Source: Monomorium pharaonis
Lineage: Eukaryota > Arthropoda > Insecta > Hymenoptera > Formicidae
Length of the DNA stretch: 64,000 nt
NCBI RefSeq assembly: GCF_013373865.1
Contig: NC_050470.1
Span: 16,061,244-16,125,243 of the forward strand
Reading direction: 5' to 3'
Program-made: the position numbers and the translations under genes
The notes under the pieces: generated by a model
What the model saw: only the letters and a program-made list of their open reading frames with translations
Told to the model about the DNA's origin: nothing
Databases searched by the model: none
In this document: positions 32,063-43,511 of the stretch, piece after piece
Layout: each line of letters opens with the position of its first letter
Position numbering within the stretch: the first letter of the stretch is position 1

Positions 32063-32682
32063 TGTCCTCAAATCGAATGGTGTCTTTTATCTGCTAAATT
32101 AGGAGATGAACTCAAATTTGTGTTGGGCTACAAAACAAAACCACCCCGATATGACGTTCTAGGGTTAATAACTAAGAAAAATAATATAAATTTGGTCAAT
32201 ATAACATCAAATTGACTACCATTTTGACTTTTCTGTTCTTTCTGAGATTTTTTGTCTAAAGTGTTTTTTTGTGCTTCTGTTTTATTTTTATTTGTTATTG
32301 TTTAATCTGGCTGATCTAGCCGTAGGAATAAATTTTAATTTTTATTAGATTATTTTATAATTTTTTGGATGAACAAAGTATGATTTAAGAAAAAATTGTA
32401 TATTAGGCTAATACCACTAAGCTATACTATACTGGAAGCAGCGCTGATAGTCTCAACGCGAGAAAAGGACAGATGATACTCAAAGGTCATCTCTTCAGTA
32501 AAACAGTATGTGATATTCATGTTAATGCTACATGGATCGGCGTCGTGAAATCTACGTGAATATTTGAGTGAACATCGGCAAAAACTGTAATAAAATCTAT
32601 GTGGATGCGATCATAGATTCGACGTAGAAACCACGTAAAAATTTTACGAACCTTAGAAACATTCTCATAATATACACGTATT

Positions 32683-33400
32683 TTCTAAATTTTTTGGAAT
32701 GTAATGTCACTCCAAAAAAATGAAATTTCATTTTAAGTGATAGTGAAAATATGACCACTTAAATTGGAGTGACATTTCATTCTTTATAAGAATTTTTCGC
32801 TCGATAAGTGAAGTCTTCGTTCTACTGGAGTGGACGTTTCACTTTTCTTGTAGCATTCAATTAAAATGAGTAAAGCCCGAATGTATAGTCGTCAGCACTT
32901 GACACTTGGCACTCAGTCGCCTTGTTTTACGGAACGTGAATGGATGAAAAGCAACAAAATGGTGACGACTGAGTGCCAAGTCTGACGACTATAAATTTGG
33001 GCCTAAATTATAAGAGTATTATGTGGCGGTCCTGTTCCACAGCGTCCTCTCGTAGTGAAGAAAGTTAATTATTGCTTGCCTTAATCATGCTGCAGGTGGT
33101 CTTTATGTAACGCGTCGGCTGCATCTTACTCCCGAAAGAGTTGAGTCGCTTACTGGCCTATCGACGGTGCCGCGCACTAACTAGCGGGCGAACGCGCGGC
33201 GGCACAGTAAAATGACTCTTCAATTACGAGTAAAATATTCACTCCAAAAAAACATTCTCTTCAAAATAAAAAGTGAAAATATTCACTTCTTGATAAAGAG
33301 TAAAGGAATTCACTCTGTAAAAGTGAGAAGTAACTCCAATTCGAGTGATTCATCCCATATTATTTCGAGTAAGATTTTTACTCTAAAAAATTTAGAGAGA
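32683..33400. mobile_element. Foldback-type element with CACTC subrepeats
   Basis: Ends TCTAAATTTTTTGGAATG and, reverse complement, CTCTAAATTTTTTAGAGT. Both halves are full of TTCACTC/GAGTGAA units. Sequence unrelated to the A-F family. It carries a nested Harbinger-type MITE at 32874-33003. Confidence 0.6.
32874..33003. mobile_element. Harbinger-type MITE, 130 bp
   Basis: TAA direct repeats (32871-32873, 33004-33006) flank ends that pair as GCCCGAATGTATAGTCGTCA and, reversed, GGCCCAAATTTATAGTCGTC, continuing through CTTGGCACTCAGTCG. A TAA duplication with GGCC-like ends is typical of PIF/Harbinger MITEs. Confidence 0.8.
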
Positions 33401-34036
33401 TTGTTTCGTATTTCTGCACACTTGCACAGTAATGTTATTAAATTCTGATTTAATACAAGTTTATTTTGCCTGCATTATATAATAATCATAATATTCATAA
33501 ATTGATTATTCCTTAAAAACCATGTACATTATTACGAAAAATGCAGTATCATATTTTGATCGATTTTAATTTTAATTTTTATTAAAAATAATTTCACATA
33601 GATGCAGATTTATCCATAAATTATTTTCGTGGATACAACATTCAATTTGCAATCGACAGTGAAGTTTTTTATCCTCGAAATATCCATGTAAATTCTCTAT
33701 AAATATATTTCTTAACAGATGTATCTGTTGTGATACAGCAAATCATAATAATTGTTTGTTTCTTTTACTTGTCTTATCACATTTTCTTTCGAGTTTATTT
33801 TCTAAGCGTTGTTCGAATTGCGCGGGTAAGCAATTCCTCAGATTGTAAATATTTTATAAATATTGTGTGCTGTCTAGGATATAATTTAGTTTTATCAAAA
33901 AAACAGAACAAAAACATATTTTTATAAGTTAATCCACATGTTATTTTGCATATGTAAAAATCAGTAAAAAAACTGTACATATATATTTATACATACATAT
34001 TTATATTTATTTATTTATATTATTTAACTATACGTT

Positions 34037-34365
34037 TCATGTTTCTGACATCTATTGAACTGATCTATAACAAATATGTATTCATGAACATCAAGTGTTC
34101 ATGGATCATCGCGAAGTGCTAGGTTGCGTACGATCTTCGAAGTCAAGCAATGTCGACGGCGCGCGGTGATTCAGAGTTGGATGGGTGACCGCAGAAGTTA
34201 GGCAATGCCAGATGTGACTATGGTGACTATTTTTTTTTTTACATTATAATTATGTTATTTCAATATTTTTCACAATGGAAGTGCTGCATATATAGGACAT
34301 GTACCCAAAATATTTTCTAAAACGTCAAAATAACGGCGACTTTTACTACCTGAGATAGTTATATT
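34037..34365 (+). repeat. 5S-rRNA-derived module, copy 2
   Basis: Homologous to copy 1 from GTTTCATGTTTCTGACATCT to GGCGACTTTTACTACCTG. The 5S-like part (about 34124-34208) is better preserved: GCGCGCGGTGATTCAGAGTT followed by GGATGGGTGACCGC, close to the 5S intermediate element and C box. It lies between the broken 5' LTR and pol remnant of the copia element, in a different context from copy 1. Confidence 0.65.
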
Positions 34366-34529
34366 CCCGTAATGTTTCAGAAACGTTCTTGCGGACCAAA
34401 GCGGACATTTTGACATTGCCGCAACCTTACAGAAACATTGCAGAGACATAACGTAATGTAACTGTAATAGTTTCAACATTTTAGTGTTATGTCTCTGCAA
34501 CATTGCAGAAACTTTTCTGTGCTATCAGG

Positions 34530-34688
34530 GATCACTTCATTCGCGAGAAATAGGAAGATAAGATCATGGATCCCACGTATGTTTCAAGCGAAGATCAATT
34601 AGCCGATATATTTACAAAGCCTCTTCCACGTACTCAGTTCAAGAAACTAAGATCATGTATGGGTGTTATTCAATCCATAAATACATAA
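34530..34688 (+). pseudogene. Copia pol C-terminus (RNase H end)
   Basis: DHFIREK, an in-frame stop, then MDPTYVSSEDQLADIFTKPL and PRTQFKKLRSCMGV before a TAA. HFIREKV...YV-SEDQ-ADI-TKPLP is the signature end of copia polyproteins. Truncated to about 53 codons. Confidence 0.85.
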
Positions 34689-34715
34689 AGTGCCAAAAAT
34701 GTTCACATGGGGGAG

Positions 34716-35079
34716 TGTTGTGATACAGCAAATCATAATAATTGTTGGTTTCTTTTACTTGTCTTATAACTTTTTTTTTCGAGTTTATTTTCTAAGCGTT
34801 GTTTGAATTGCACGGGTAACCGATTCTCCAGATCACACACGACTAATCAACGAGGTCGCGACCTAGCGCACACATGGCACTCATGTAACTTTCGGCAGCT
34901 AGCCAGGAAGATAAGCGACTTTTTCTTTCTTCTTGCTTTAACGCAATGCTTCTTGCTTTAATGCAACAAACGATGCAACATGTTTTTGCACGCGTGTGTA
35001 CCAGTACTAATAAAGTGATATAATTATACTGGCAAGATTTGTTTGTTCTACACCCGCTCCAGCGCTGCAATATTCATCA
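34716..35079 (+). mobile_element. 3' LTR of the copia element
   Basis: 364 bp, TGTTGTGATACAGC ... TATTCATCA. Its first part matches 33726-33842. Confidence 0.88.
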
Positions 35080-35084
35080 GTATC

Positions 35085-35501
35085 CATAAAAAATTTAATA
35101 GATATTTTGAAAATAAAAGAATTCGATGCAGTGATGAAAAAAGAACATTTTTTCATAAGTTATCCACTTAGATAACTTATGGAAAAATCTGGATCCATCT
35201 AATTCATGTAAATCACGTAAATTCCACGTGGACGTAATTGTTTTATTGAGATAGTTTTGATCATTATGCGCATGCATAAAAGATTAAAAAGAGAGAAAGA
35301 CATCTCCTTTGAATAGCAGTCTGTCCTTTGCTCGCGTTTCGCTTGCTAGTAGCGCTTCCAGTATACTTATACTTCAGTGGTTAATACAAATTCTTTTTAC
35401 TATTTATATTTAGAGTTACTAGTTTTCACAGCCAAGACAAGTTTCTAGAAAAAATATGGCCTCAAAAATAATCTATAATTTACATTTGTTTTTGTTTATA
35501 G
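35085..35501. other. Intron end before exon c
   Basis: AT-rich; 35090-35270 includes a short inverted word pair around TAAGTTATCCACTTAGATAACTTA. Ends in a good polypyrimidine tract (TTTGTTTTTGTTTATAG). Confidence 0.5.
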
Positions 35502-36082
35502 ACACTTCATCTCCGACTAATACTACTATCGCGAACAGTTCGACATTTGCATCATCGATGCCGCGCCAGCCGCGTCCAACACCGCCGAATACTCTCGATT
35601 TGACAACCTTCAATGAGCCAATGAATAATACCAAAAGAAACCGTCATATATTGTTACCTGGTGATAAACTTTCTCAAAAATTGATTTCACCGAATCTCGT
35701 ACAAAGCATGCGATGTCCTTCGCCGGTGATCCACAATGTAGAAAACAATGTTTTAAGTCCTGTTCAGGATATGAGGAGCTTTGACAATCTAAAGAACAGT
35801 CTGGACACACCAAAATTGACGACAGTTGAATTTTCCAAGAGTTCAAGGAAGTTTACGTCTATCTCAAACTTTCATCAGAACCTGTCGTGTACCACATCAC
35901 CGGAATTATCAGACAGTAAGAATATTATTATTGAAAATCAAGGAGCTCGACAAAATGTGAAAACGCCACCACCGCCGCCACCAAGATGGGCTAAATCCGG
36001 CATCAATCAAAATCAGAATAATTTTGTGACTACAATGGTAACGTTCAATGTGAACCAGAGCAACAGTTTGAATCCTTCACAG
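35502..36082 (+). CDS. spri: Host gene exon c (sprint/RIN proline/serine-rich linker)
   Basis: A 581-bp exon between TTGTTTATAG|AC and TTCACAG|GTAAAA. The leftover base of exon b plus AC makes a Tyr codon, and the frame stays open through 193 codons to phase 0. It encodes a Ser/Thr/Asn-rich region with SMPRQPRPTPPNTLDLTTF, PGDKLSQKLISPNLV, several SP sites (CPSPV, LSPVQ) that are potential phosphorylation sites, and PPPPPPRWAK, a class-type proline ligand for SH3 domains. RIN proteins have just such proline-rich linkers after SH2. The codon use and balanced composition contrast with the AT-rich introns. Confidence 0.82.
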
Positions 36083-37220
36083 GTAAAATTAAAGAAATTT
36101 TTTTTTAATTTTATAATCACATAAGTCATTTTCACAGAGTTACTTTTAAATTTACACGAGATTATGTAATGAATTTTTTAAATATATTTATTCTTTGTTT
36201 TTTATAATATTATTTAATTTTTAATATTTCTAAATTTAAAATGTTTAATATGATTAATTTTTTTATAGAGAAAAGTTGTTGAATGCTATTTTACATTTTT
36301 ATTTAATGGCGTTTTCGACCGGTGCTGGGTTAACCCGTCTCAGATTCTTTTCCTCTAAAACTGGCCAATCACAGTTATTCTCTTCTTCAAAAGAATGACT
36401 GTGATTGGCCTTATGACGTCATTAATTGCTCCTGGAGCGATTAACCTAGGCCGGTCGAAAACGCTATAATATAAGCAATATTTTGCGACAAAAATATGAA
36501 ATAAATAAAAAATTAACAACATAAACAAAACGGACCACATTTTATTCAATAAAATATAAAATTAAAAAATAAGATTTATTTTATGCGTACTATAACACTT
36601 TAAAAAATCTACTACACTAATGTTAATTTTGTATCAACTTATGTACTTGTTCATAATATGTGATGATCTAATTTTATATTAAAGGCGGAGAGCCTATAAA
36701 ATCCAAAAATAGCCTATATGGGTAACCAACTAAATTTTATTAATATGAAAGGGTGATAAATATATGTCATACTTTTACAATTATTACCTCGAAAAATGCT
36801 TGCACTCATTATAAAAATCAAAGATGTTTCAAATGATTCTGCATATACGCATGCAATTATTCCTGTAAGGGTCGATTTTACCTATCATAATTTTTGTAAT
36901 TGTGTCTGTAATTAGTGTTCACAATTGTGGACCACGCACATAATATCTGAGTTATTTTGAGGTAGTACAAGTCAACAAAACTGGAGATTTTTAGAACGTA
37001 ACGATATCAAAGATACTTTACTCTTAAGCGCGACGATTTTTTATTTTTTTAGGGGAGACAGGAAGAAATACTATTAAAGTTTTTGCTGTACAATATGCAA
37101 TAGTTAATATTGTATCTAGTACAATTTTTATTTTGTCGATAAATCAAAATGAAAATGCTGACGAAAAGTTCTTTATTCTTACACCTTATTTCTTAAGATA
37201 TGTGATTAATTTTTGTGGCA
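36083..37220. other. Intron with one small MITE
   Basis: AT-rich, otherwise featureless apart from the palindromic MITE at 36309-36464. Confidence 0.5.
36309..36464. mobile_element. Palindromic MITE, 156 bp
   Basis: Ends GCGTTTTCGACCGG / CCGGTCGAAAACGC, with an inner inverted pair CTGGCCAATCACAGT / ACTGTGATTGGCC. It is able to form one long hairpin. Target duplication not clear. Confidence 0.85.
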
Positions 37221-37227
37221 CAATGTA

Positions 37228-37610
37228 GCATGAACTTTTTTTGTGACACAGGGAAAATGCTTTTACGCATACACAACTCTCCGGAGAGAGGGCTAGGTTA
37301 TATGAGATTCACACACTCTTACAGGGGGTTCTACCCACTAAAACCCCAGCGAATGCTCGTCATGTCCATATTAAGGGGAGATCCCGGTAAGCAACAAAGC
37401 ATTTCTTCAATAACTCTCCCCGGCTGGACTAAAATAGTTCTCGTCTCAAACACCCAGAAAGAGTGAAACATCTCTAATAGAAAAACTAATGACCTTAAAG
37501 GACAGACCATAACCGCACCACGCTATTTCTATTCGCCATCTTAAAGAGGTCGAGCGCGACTCGGAAAACCCCACCCGAGCTCCGATCCCTAGGAGATGAT
37601 TACTTTTCTT
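37228..37610 (-). mobile_element. Truncated retroposon related to the GC-rich one at 43512
   Basis: On the minus strand it ends GTATGCGTAAAAGCATTTTC followed by an A-rich tail, with TTTTAGTGGGTAGAACCCCC upstream. The same word order occurs at 44219-43512 (TTTAGTGGGTAGTACGGGTA ... GTATGCGTAAATGCATTTCC). This looks like the 3' UTR of a LINE (I suspect R1-type) or a SINE derived from it. Confidence 0.5.
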
Positions 37611-37639
37611 TTGAGGAAAAAAAGAACAACTTAGTCTTT

Positions 37640-37648
37640 ATTCCGGGA
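37640..37648. repeat. 9-bp target duplication of foldback copy D (left)
   Basis: ATTCCGGGA here, ATTTCGGGA at 38633-38641. Confidence 0.75.
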
Positions 37649-37975
37649 GGAAAGCCTTTATTTGCGCACAGTACAATTGGACACGTTGCTATTACACACT
37701 GTGCTATTGGACACATGAAGTTGCACCCCATTCGACTGGACACATTGCATTTGCGCACAGTTGTTTTTGGACACAACACATATTTTTGTAAAATTGTTAA
37801 CACACACGCACACATGTGAAATTTGTTATTAACTTTGTTAACTAAACATTTGTTGCATTAAACATAGTGCATTTGCGCACACTTTGTTTGCACACAGTTC
37901 TTTTGCGCACAGCTCTTATGCGCACAGTTCTTTTGCGCACAGTTCGTTTGCGCCAATAAGGATCTCGTTTTGCGT

Positions 37976-38059
<84 letters not shown>

Positions 38060-38632
38060 GTGCAAGGGAGGTCTTTGGCCCCTCTCCGCACCCACCCCGT
38101 CCAAGTCGGTTGCTTTTGGTTCGGACTAACCCATTAGGTTGCTTTGGATCTAATCCATGTACATTGCAAACAAAGTAAAGTTCACATGTGTTTGCAGACT
38201 TCTAATACAATGTACATAATACAATTTCTTGCATCACCCCCGCGCGCGCGCGCAAAGCATTCTCTGCACCACACGGGTTTACGACTTTTCACGCAAAATG
38301 AGTTGTCACTTTTTAAATGTATCAACAGTCATAATTTATAAATATCTAAATGCGATCCGCTTGACTGTACGCAAAAGAACTGTGCAAACGAAGTGTGCAC
38401 AAATGCACTGTGTTCAATGTAACAAATGTTTAGTTAACAAAGTTAATAACAAATTTCACACGCATGTGTGTGTGTGTGTGTTATAATAAAAATTTTACAA
38501 AATATATGTTGTGTCCAAAAGCAACTGTGCGCAAGTGCAGCGTGTCCAATCGAATGGTGTGCAATTTTATGCAATAGCATGGTGTGTAATTGCAACGTGT
38601 CTAATTGTACTGTGTGTCATTGAACCACTCCC
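37649..38632 (-). mobile_element. Foldback-like element, copy D
   Basis: Arms start with GCGCACAGTACAATTGGACA (left) and pair with the right end that ends ACCACTCCC. Units are TTTGCGCACAGTTC and similar. The core is rearranged: the G-rich part, as its C-rich complement, follows a long (CA)n (37978-38057). The segment with GCAAAGCATTCTCTGCACCA lies on the other side (38256-38290) in the opposite relative orientation. The 9-bp duplication has one mismatch. Confidence 0.85.
37978..38057. repeat. (CA)n microsatellite, about 80 bp, in copy D core
   Basis: Uninterrupted dinucleotide run at the position where other copies have (GT)n, (GCGT)n or (GA)n. Confidence 0.97.
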
Positions 38633-38641
38633 ATTTCGGGA

Positions 38642-39660
38642 AACATTTAATGCTGAAATGGAAGAGCGAGGGAACAGAACGATATAGAGATAAACATATC
38701 CTCCATTACTTCTATATATTCCCTGCTCTCTAAATTAAGCAATTTCCTTACAAAGGTACAATAGTGCAATTCTCGAGTAAATCGTTAAGAGGTGTCGGTA
38801 TCGTTATACTGTCGTTGCGCAGCTTTTTCACCATATAAAATATCTGCGTAACTGTTGTTATGTGCACATAACAACGAGATAACGAGTTACAGAATCCCGC
38901 TACAGTGACTTCCCCGGTCAACTTATAAGAATCGTTCTTGTCTATACTAGTAGTACTAGGACATGGAATCTTCTTTTAATTAAGGCCAAAAGCGCAATCA
39001 ATCAATCAAAGATCTTTTTAGGTATTCATCTGTCTTTTACCCAATAGATTTGGTGGCTTATTAGAGACCATTGAATTTTTCGATCTAGGTCTCGATTCAG
39101 ATCTTTCCACTGATGTCTCCATATCTATGATAGGTTCCAATGAAAGTTTCATTTCCCTGTCGTTTTTGTGCTCGTTCACTGTTTTCTGTTGCGGAGAAGT
39201 TCGAGTCTTCCAGCACAAACTTGGCATAACCCAACACGATTTTTTTTTCTACATAAATGGCGGTGCTGACTTCACGCACATTCATCTGGTTTTTTTCTGT
39301 TAACTTTTATGGATCATTCTGTTAACAGAATCTGTTGTTTTAACATTTTACAGTAGTTTTTTTAGCAGATTCCTCAGAAAAATCGAGTAAACTTTATTGC
39401 AAAACAGCCAAGTCTGCTGCATTTCTGTTAATCTGTTGTCAGATTATTATTGCGTAGGTTCTGCTCACTTTCTGTCGCTAATCTTATTTAGGTCTTGTCA
39501 GCAAGTTCTGTCCGACTTCTGCTGCCAGTATGCTGCATACAATGTTAAAGTTTGTTACATTTCTTTTAGTCTTTTGCTGACATTATAAGATATTATAAAG
39601 TATGTTTAAAATCTGTTGTCATTTTGACATCAGGTTCTGATAACAGAATGTGCCTAATCT
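38642..39660. other. Intron with degenerate repeats
   Basis: 38990-39290 contains a minus-strand frame (MNVREVSTAIYVEKKIVLGY...) that I do not recognise. 39300-39660 is dense in CTGTTAACAGAATCTG-like words, which recur at about 48840-49190, so both are probably pieces of one low-copy repeat family. Confidence 0.4.
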
Positions 39661-39689
39661 GTGTTTTTTCAGGATGGCTGTCAGAGTAG

Positions 39690-39758
39690 GGAGAGGGAGA
39701 GGGAGAGGGAGAGGGAGAGGGAGAGGGAGAGGGAGGGAGGGAGAGAGGGAGGGAAGGG

Positions 39759-39832
<74 letters not shown>
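39690..39832. repeat. (GGGAGA)n then (GA)n microsatellite
   Basis: A GAGAGG hexanucleotide run grading into a pure (GA)n at about 39760-39832. Polypurine mirror repeat able to form H-DNA. Confidence 0.95.
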
Positions 39833-39835
<3 letters not shown>

Positions 39836-40337
39836 GTAAAGCTAATAATTAACAAAGGTAAAAGTATAGCAATTACCAAAATTATGTTAAGCCAAATTTA
39901 TTTTAACGCCTTTATCTTTTTCTTATTTATATAAATTATTAAATATTGAAACCTTTTTTTCAATATAAATTATTAAAATTACTGAAATAAATTGAACAAA
40001 TTTAAACGAATAATTTTTATTTTTTTTTTACTTATTTTAATTCATAAATTTGATACTTTTACAAATGCAAAACGGTTTAGAAAATTTATAAATATAGGCG
40101 ACCGGTTGTAAATTGTTCTAAATCGTATCTTTTACAACATGTTTCAAAAAGGCTTATAAGAAGTTAGTAAAATGGGAAATATAATACAAAATAATTAAAA
40201 TAGTATGCATTCTGCAACGTTCTTCTCTAATTTTATACACAAATATTTTGTATTTATTATGTTATGTACCTTGTTATTATATAATCATTAGTATTCTTAT
40301 AAATAATAATAAGTTAAAATTAACAATTAATAACTAA

Positions 40338-40384
<47 letters not shown>

Positions 40385-40450
40385 CATTTCTCTTTATTAT
40401 TATTAAAATAATCACAACCTTTACATCTCTTCTTCTTTGTTTGCCAACAG
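39833..40450. other. Intron end with (TA)n
   Basis: Very AT-rich; (TA)n at about 40340-40382. Ends in a pyrimidine-rich tract before the exon d acceptor. Confidence 0.6.
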
Positions 40451-41099
40451 CAAAACACACCATCGGACCCCAACACATCACTGATGAGCCCTCAATCCAA
40501 TAAATCTCTCAATTCTAACTTTTTTAACAAATTATCATCACCTCTTTCGCCTACCTTCCCGGTTTTATCTTCTTCTTTAAAACTGATTCCAAAAATATCT
40601 AATGTGATCTCTCCAAATACTCCTACTAACACAAATAAATCGAAAAGGCAGCGCAACCGCGAAAACCGGAAAAACTCACAACACTATCAAGAATCAGATA
40701 TCTTGGACTCGTATTATCGCAGTTCGCCAGCCGATAAAATTTCTGATTATGAAGACATCTGGAACACGACTGACCAATCGACAGAGTCGACTTGGAATGA
40801 CAGGTTAAAAGATAACAAAGTTGTCTGTATTTCACAAAATTGTATGAAGAATTCTAATGACCATTTGATGAGTCCCAGAAAATCCGAAAGGAATCTTTTT
40901 GATGAAAGATTGTCAATTGGAAAACAGATGATTCTAAGGGATGACAAGTTTATTCTGAAAAACGATAAAACGGAATGCAAGGAAATGATAAGTCCAGAAT
41001 TGAGTAGTTTTAAACCTGTACTGGAAATGAAAAGTCCTGATCAGAACTCATCAGAAGCGACTGATATAAGGAAAACACCCGATCTACTATCTAGAGTTT
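40451..41099 (+). CDS. spri: Host gene exon d (sprint/RIN linker)
   Basis: Acceptor TTTGCCAACAG|CAA in phase 0, exactly as exon c requires. It encodes about 216 residues of Ser/Asn-rich linker, for example NTSLMSPQSNKSLNSNFFNK, LSPTFPVLSSSLKLIPK, KSKRQRNRENRKNSQHYQES and SDYEDIWNTTDQSTESTWND, with repeated SP sites. A donor GTTT|GTAAGA at 41099/41100 leaves one base, which pairs in frame with exon e. If that donor is skipped, the frame runs only to TAA at 41123-41125, which would give a truncated isoform lacking the exchange-factor half. I favour splicing because the phase matches exon e. Confidence 0.78.
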
Positions 41100-41125
41100 G
41101 TAAGAGTCTATTAGATTGTATATAA

Positions 41126-42322
41126 TTAAATATATATATAATATATAAAAATATATGTAAAAGATCGTGCAATAATTTTTTATACAAAGCATACATGCAA
41201 CACATATCAAAAAAAGAAATGAGGAATTAAAAAGAAACTTTTGTGCCCTAGAACACGTTCTTAATGAGATTTTTCTGGATTAACGTATTTAAACTTTTTT
41301 TATTAGATTCAACATGTAGAATTAACCCTTTCATGCGCCCGGGAAATGGGGAACTAGTAAAAATGAGATAAGTATGACTATATTTTTTGAGTCGCTCATT
41401 ACGAATATAAGGTCAAATTGAATATTTGACAAAGATATTAATACACTAATATTTGACAGTGACTATAAAATTAAACAAATCTATACTTTTGCCTTTTTTC
41501 TCTTTGCTCTCTGGTCATATTTGACTCCCTTATTTTAAATTCTACAAATCTAATACCAAATTTGTATAATTAGCGACCTTAGAAATATAATTGGATATAC
41601 TTTTACTTACTAAAAAGTATCAATTTTGTAAATATGGACAAGTGCGCATTGCAGAGAGCGTGTCAGCGCTTTAGACCAAGGATCGAAGCAATTATCGATG
41701 CAAAAGGGGGTTATATAGAACAATTTTATTCTAAAAGGATGTCACTATTAATGTGTAAAAGGTTTTTCTGTAATTCTTACATTTTGATAAACAAATTGTT
41801 TTTAAGGTCACTAAATTTACTTTTAGTCTTAAAAATTGCACAATTTAAAATAAAATTTCCAATATGGCAGACAGTTTTAAAATATTATTCTTGTTAGACA
41901 GACTCAAACTTCTGAATTCGCTTTTTATGAGACAGTAAACTTATACTTACATTATTTTATATAAAGTTATGTTAATAGAATACTAGAACAGAACGTATAC
42001 AGTTGAAATTAAAGTGGTTGAAAATTTTTGACAGAACACTTGTATAGAGGTAGAACGGATTAAATTGAATAGAGAAGTCCTCTACCATTTTGCGATTTTC
42101 GCAATAGTTAATGAATCATTAATTTATAAAAACAACAAAATTTGCTCGGCTTACTGTCAAATGGAAACAAATGATTAAAATAAGCTAAAAATTTAATATC
42201 CGAATCTTTTAGAAACAAGAAAGCCATTTTTAATATTTTCTTTGTATTTCCTTTTTATTGTCAAATATATTCCTTATACAAATGTAATATTGGACAATAT
42301 TAAATTGTAATTTGTATTTATT
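41126..42322. other. Intron, nothing recognised
   Basis: AT-rich. A short frame at 41634-41897 has random-like composition. No terminal repeats seen. Confidence 0.4.
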
Positions 42323-42326
42323 TTAA

Positions 42327-43032
42327 GGGGGGATTCTGCTCTGGAAGCTTAACTTTTAAGCTATTTTTACTCATTTTTCTGAAAAATTGTTAAGGTTTAT
42401 TTAAATTGGGATTACTTCTACATATTGGTACACATTTCAAGTACCAATATGTAGAGTACACAAGTATCTTTCAGAATTTTTTATTATAATATTCCAAGAA
42501 ATAAGCCCTATATAACAGCTTTCGTGAAATTGTAAAAATGATAAGGTGACCATGATTGCATCCGTTTTGCTCATCTCAAACAAGAATACGAAAGAGATTT
42601 TTAAAATATATGAATCTGGCTACAATCGTCTGATCTACAATCAATTCAAAATGTTTATTTTTATTTATTTTACAGCACTATAAAAATGAAAAAATGCAAA
42701 AAAATCGAAAAGTAATTTTCAAAATGACGCCATTTGTTTTTTTCTAATATTTTTTTTACATTAGGTCAGACGATGACCAGAGTCATATATTTTAGGAATC
42801 TTTTTGTTATTTTCTTCGAGCAGAACGGCCACAACCATAGTCATCTTATTTTTTTTACGATTTTACAAAAGCTATATAGGACTTATTTCTTGGAATATAA
42901 CAATTAAAAAATTCTAAAAAATGCTTAAAATGTGCATTAGTAGGAGAAACTTAATTTGAATATACCTTAATAATTTTTCAGAAAAAATAGCAAAAGTATT
43001 CTAAAAATCAAGCTTCTAAACCAGAATTCCCC
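42327..43032. mobile_element. TIR element with TTAA-type target
   Basis: TTAA then GGGGGGATTCTGCTCTGGAA; the other end, reverse complement, reads GGGGAATTCTGGTTTAGAA, followed by TTCA (mutated TTAA). Inner arms also pair (TTAAGGTTTATTTAAATT against AATTTGAATATACCTTAA). Non-coding, 706 bp. Confidence 0.7.
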
Positions 43033-43499
43033 TTCATGTATTAAAAACACTACTAGTACTTTTAATACTCAAAATAAGTAATAATAATTAGTTAATTCAT
43101 AATAATTAGTCAATAATAATTAGTCAATACAACCCAGTATTATATTTTTTATAAGGAACGTATTTGGCTATAAAAAGGAAATAAAAAAAATACTAAAAAT
43201 AATTTTCTTGCTTTAAAAAACTTTGAATATAAAGTTCTTAACCTATTTCAATTGTTTCTTTTAGTGTAATAAATACTAAATTCTACCTCTTATACCTAAC
43301 AAAAGAACCCACACAGCTCACTTTATCCTAGGGATGTCCCTGGGATGTCATTTTTAGATATTGCAATATCCTTTGGATATCCGTGGACCGTCTCAGATAT
43401 CCAAGAGATATCCAAGGGATGTACAAATGTCCACTCATTTGACATCCTGTAAATATCTCAAACGATATCCAAAGGATGTCTAAGGAATATCCTGAGATA

Positions 43500-43511
43500 T
43501 CGTAATATACC
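43500..43511. repeat. 12-bp target duplication of the GC-rich retroposon
   Basis: TCGTAATATACC at 43500-43511 and again at 44220-44231, perfect. Confidence 0.9.

Larger units (their letters stand above)
26827..32164. mobile_element. PiggyBac-like termini enclosing nested elements (tentative)
   Basis: TTAA (26823-26826) followed by CCCTAGAATGG and, at the other side, CGTTCTAGGG followed by TTAA (32165-32168). TTAA target duplications with CCCTAGA-type ends are diagnostic of piggyBac. The matching terminal repeat is only about 10 bp and no piggyBac transposase is seen, so the two ends may belong to one old composite element or be coincidental. The inside holds an ISL2EU-like pseudogene, a solo LTR and a palindrome. 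Confidence 0.4.
33726..35079 (+). mobile_element. Internally deleted copia (Ty1) LTR retrotransposon
   Basis: A 5-bp target duplication GTATC (33721-33725 and 35080-35084) brackets TG...CA. The first about 117 bp (33726-33842) match the start of the 3' LTR (34716-35079, 364 bp), after which the 5' LTR is lost. The interior is reduced to a captured 5S-like module and the last 53 codons of pol, then a polypurine tract (CACATGGGGGAG) directly before the 3' LTR. The empty site would read ACAGATGTATCCATAAAAAA, which supports the boundaries. Confidence 0.88.

Noticed and set aside
41100..41125. Exon d as the terminal exon of the gene
   Set aside because: A stop exists at 41123, but the preceding GTAAGA donor leaves exactly the phase that exon e needs; kept only as a possible alternative isoform.
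41634..41897. 87-codon frame in an intron
   Set aside because: Chance frame in AT-rich DNA, no motif.
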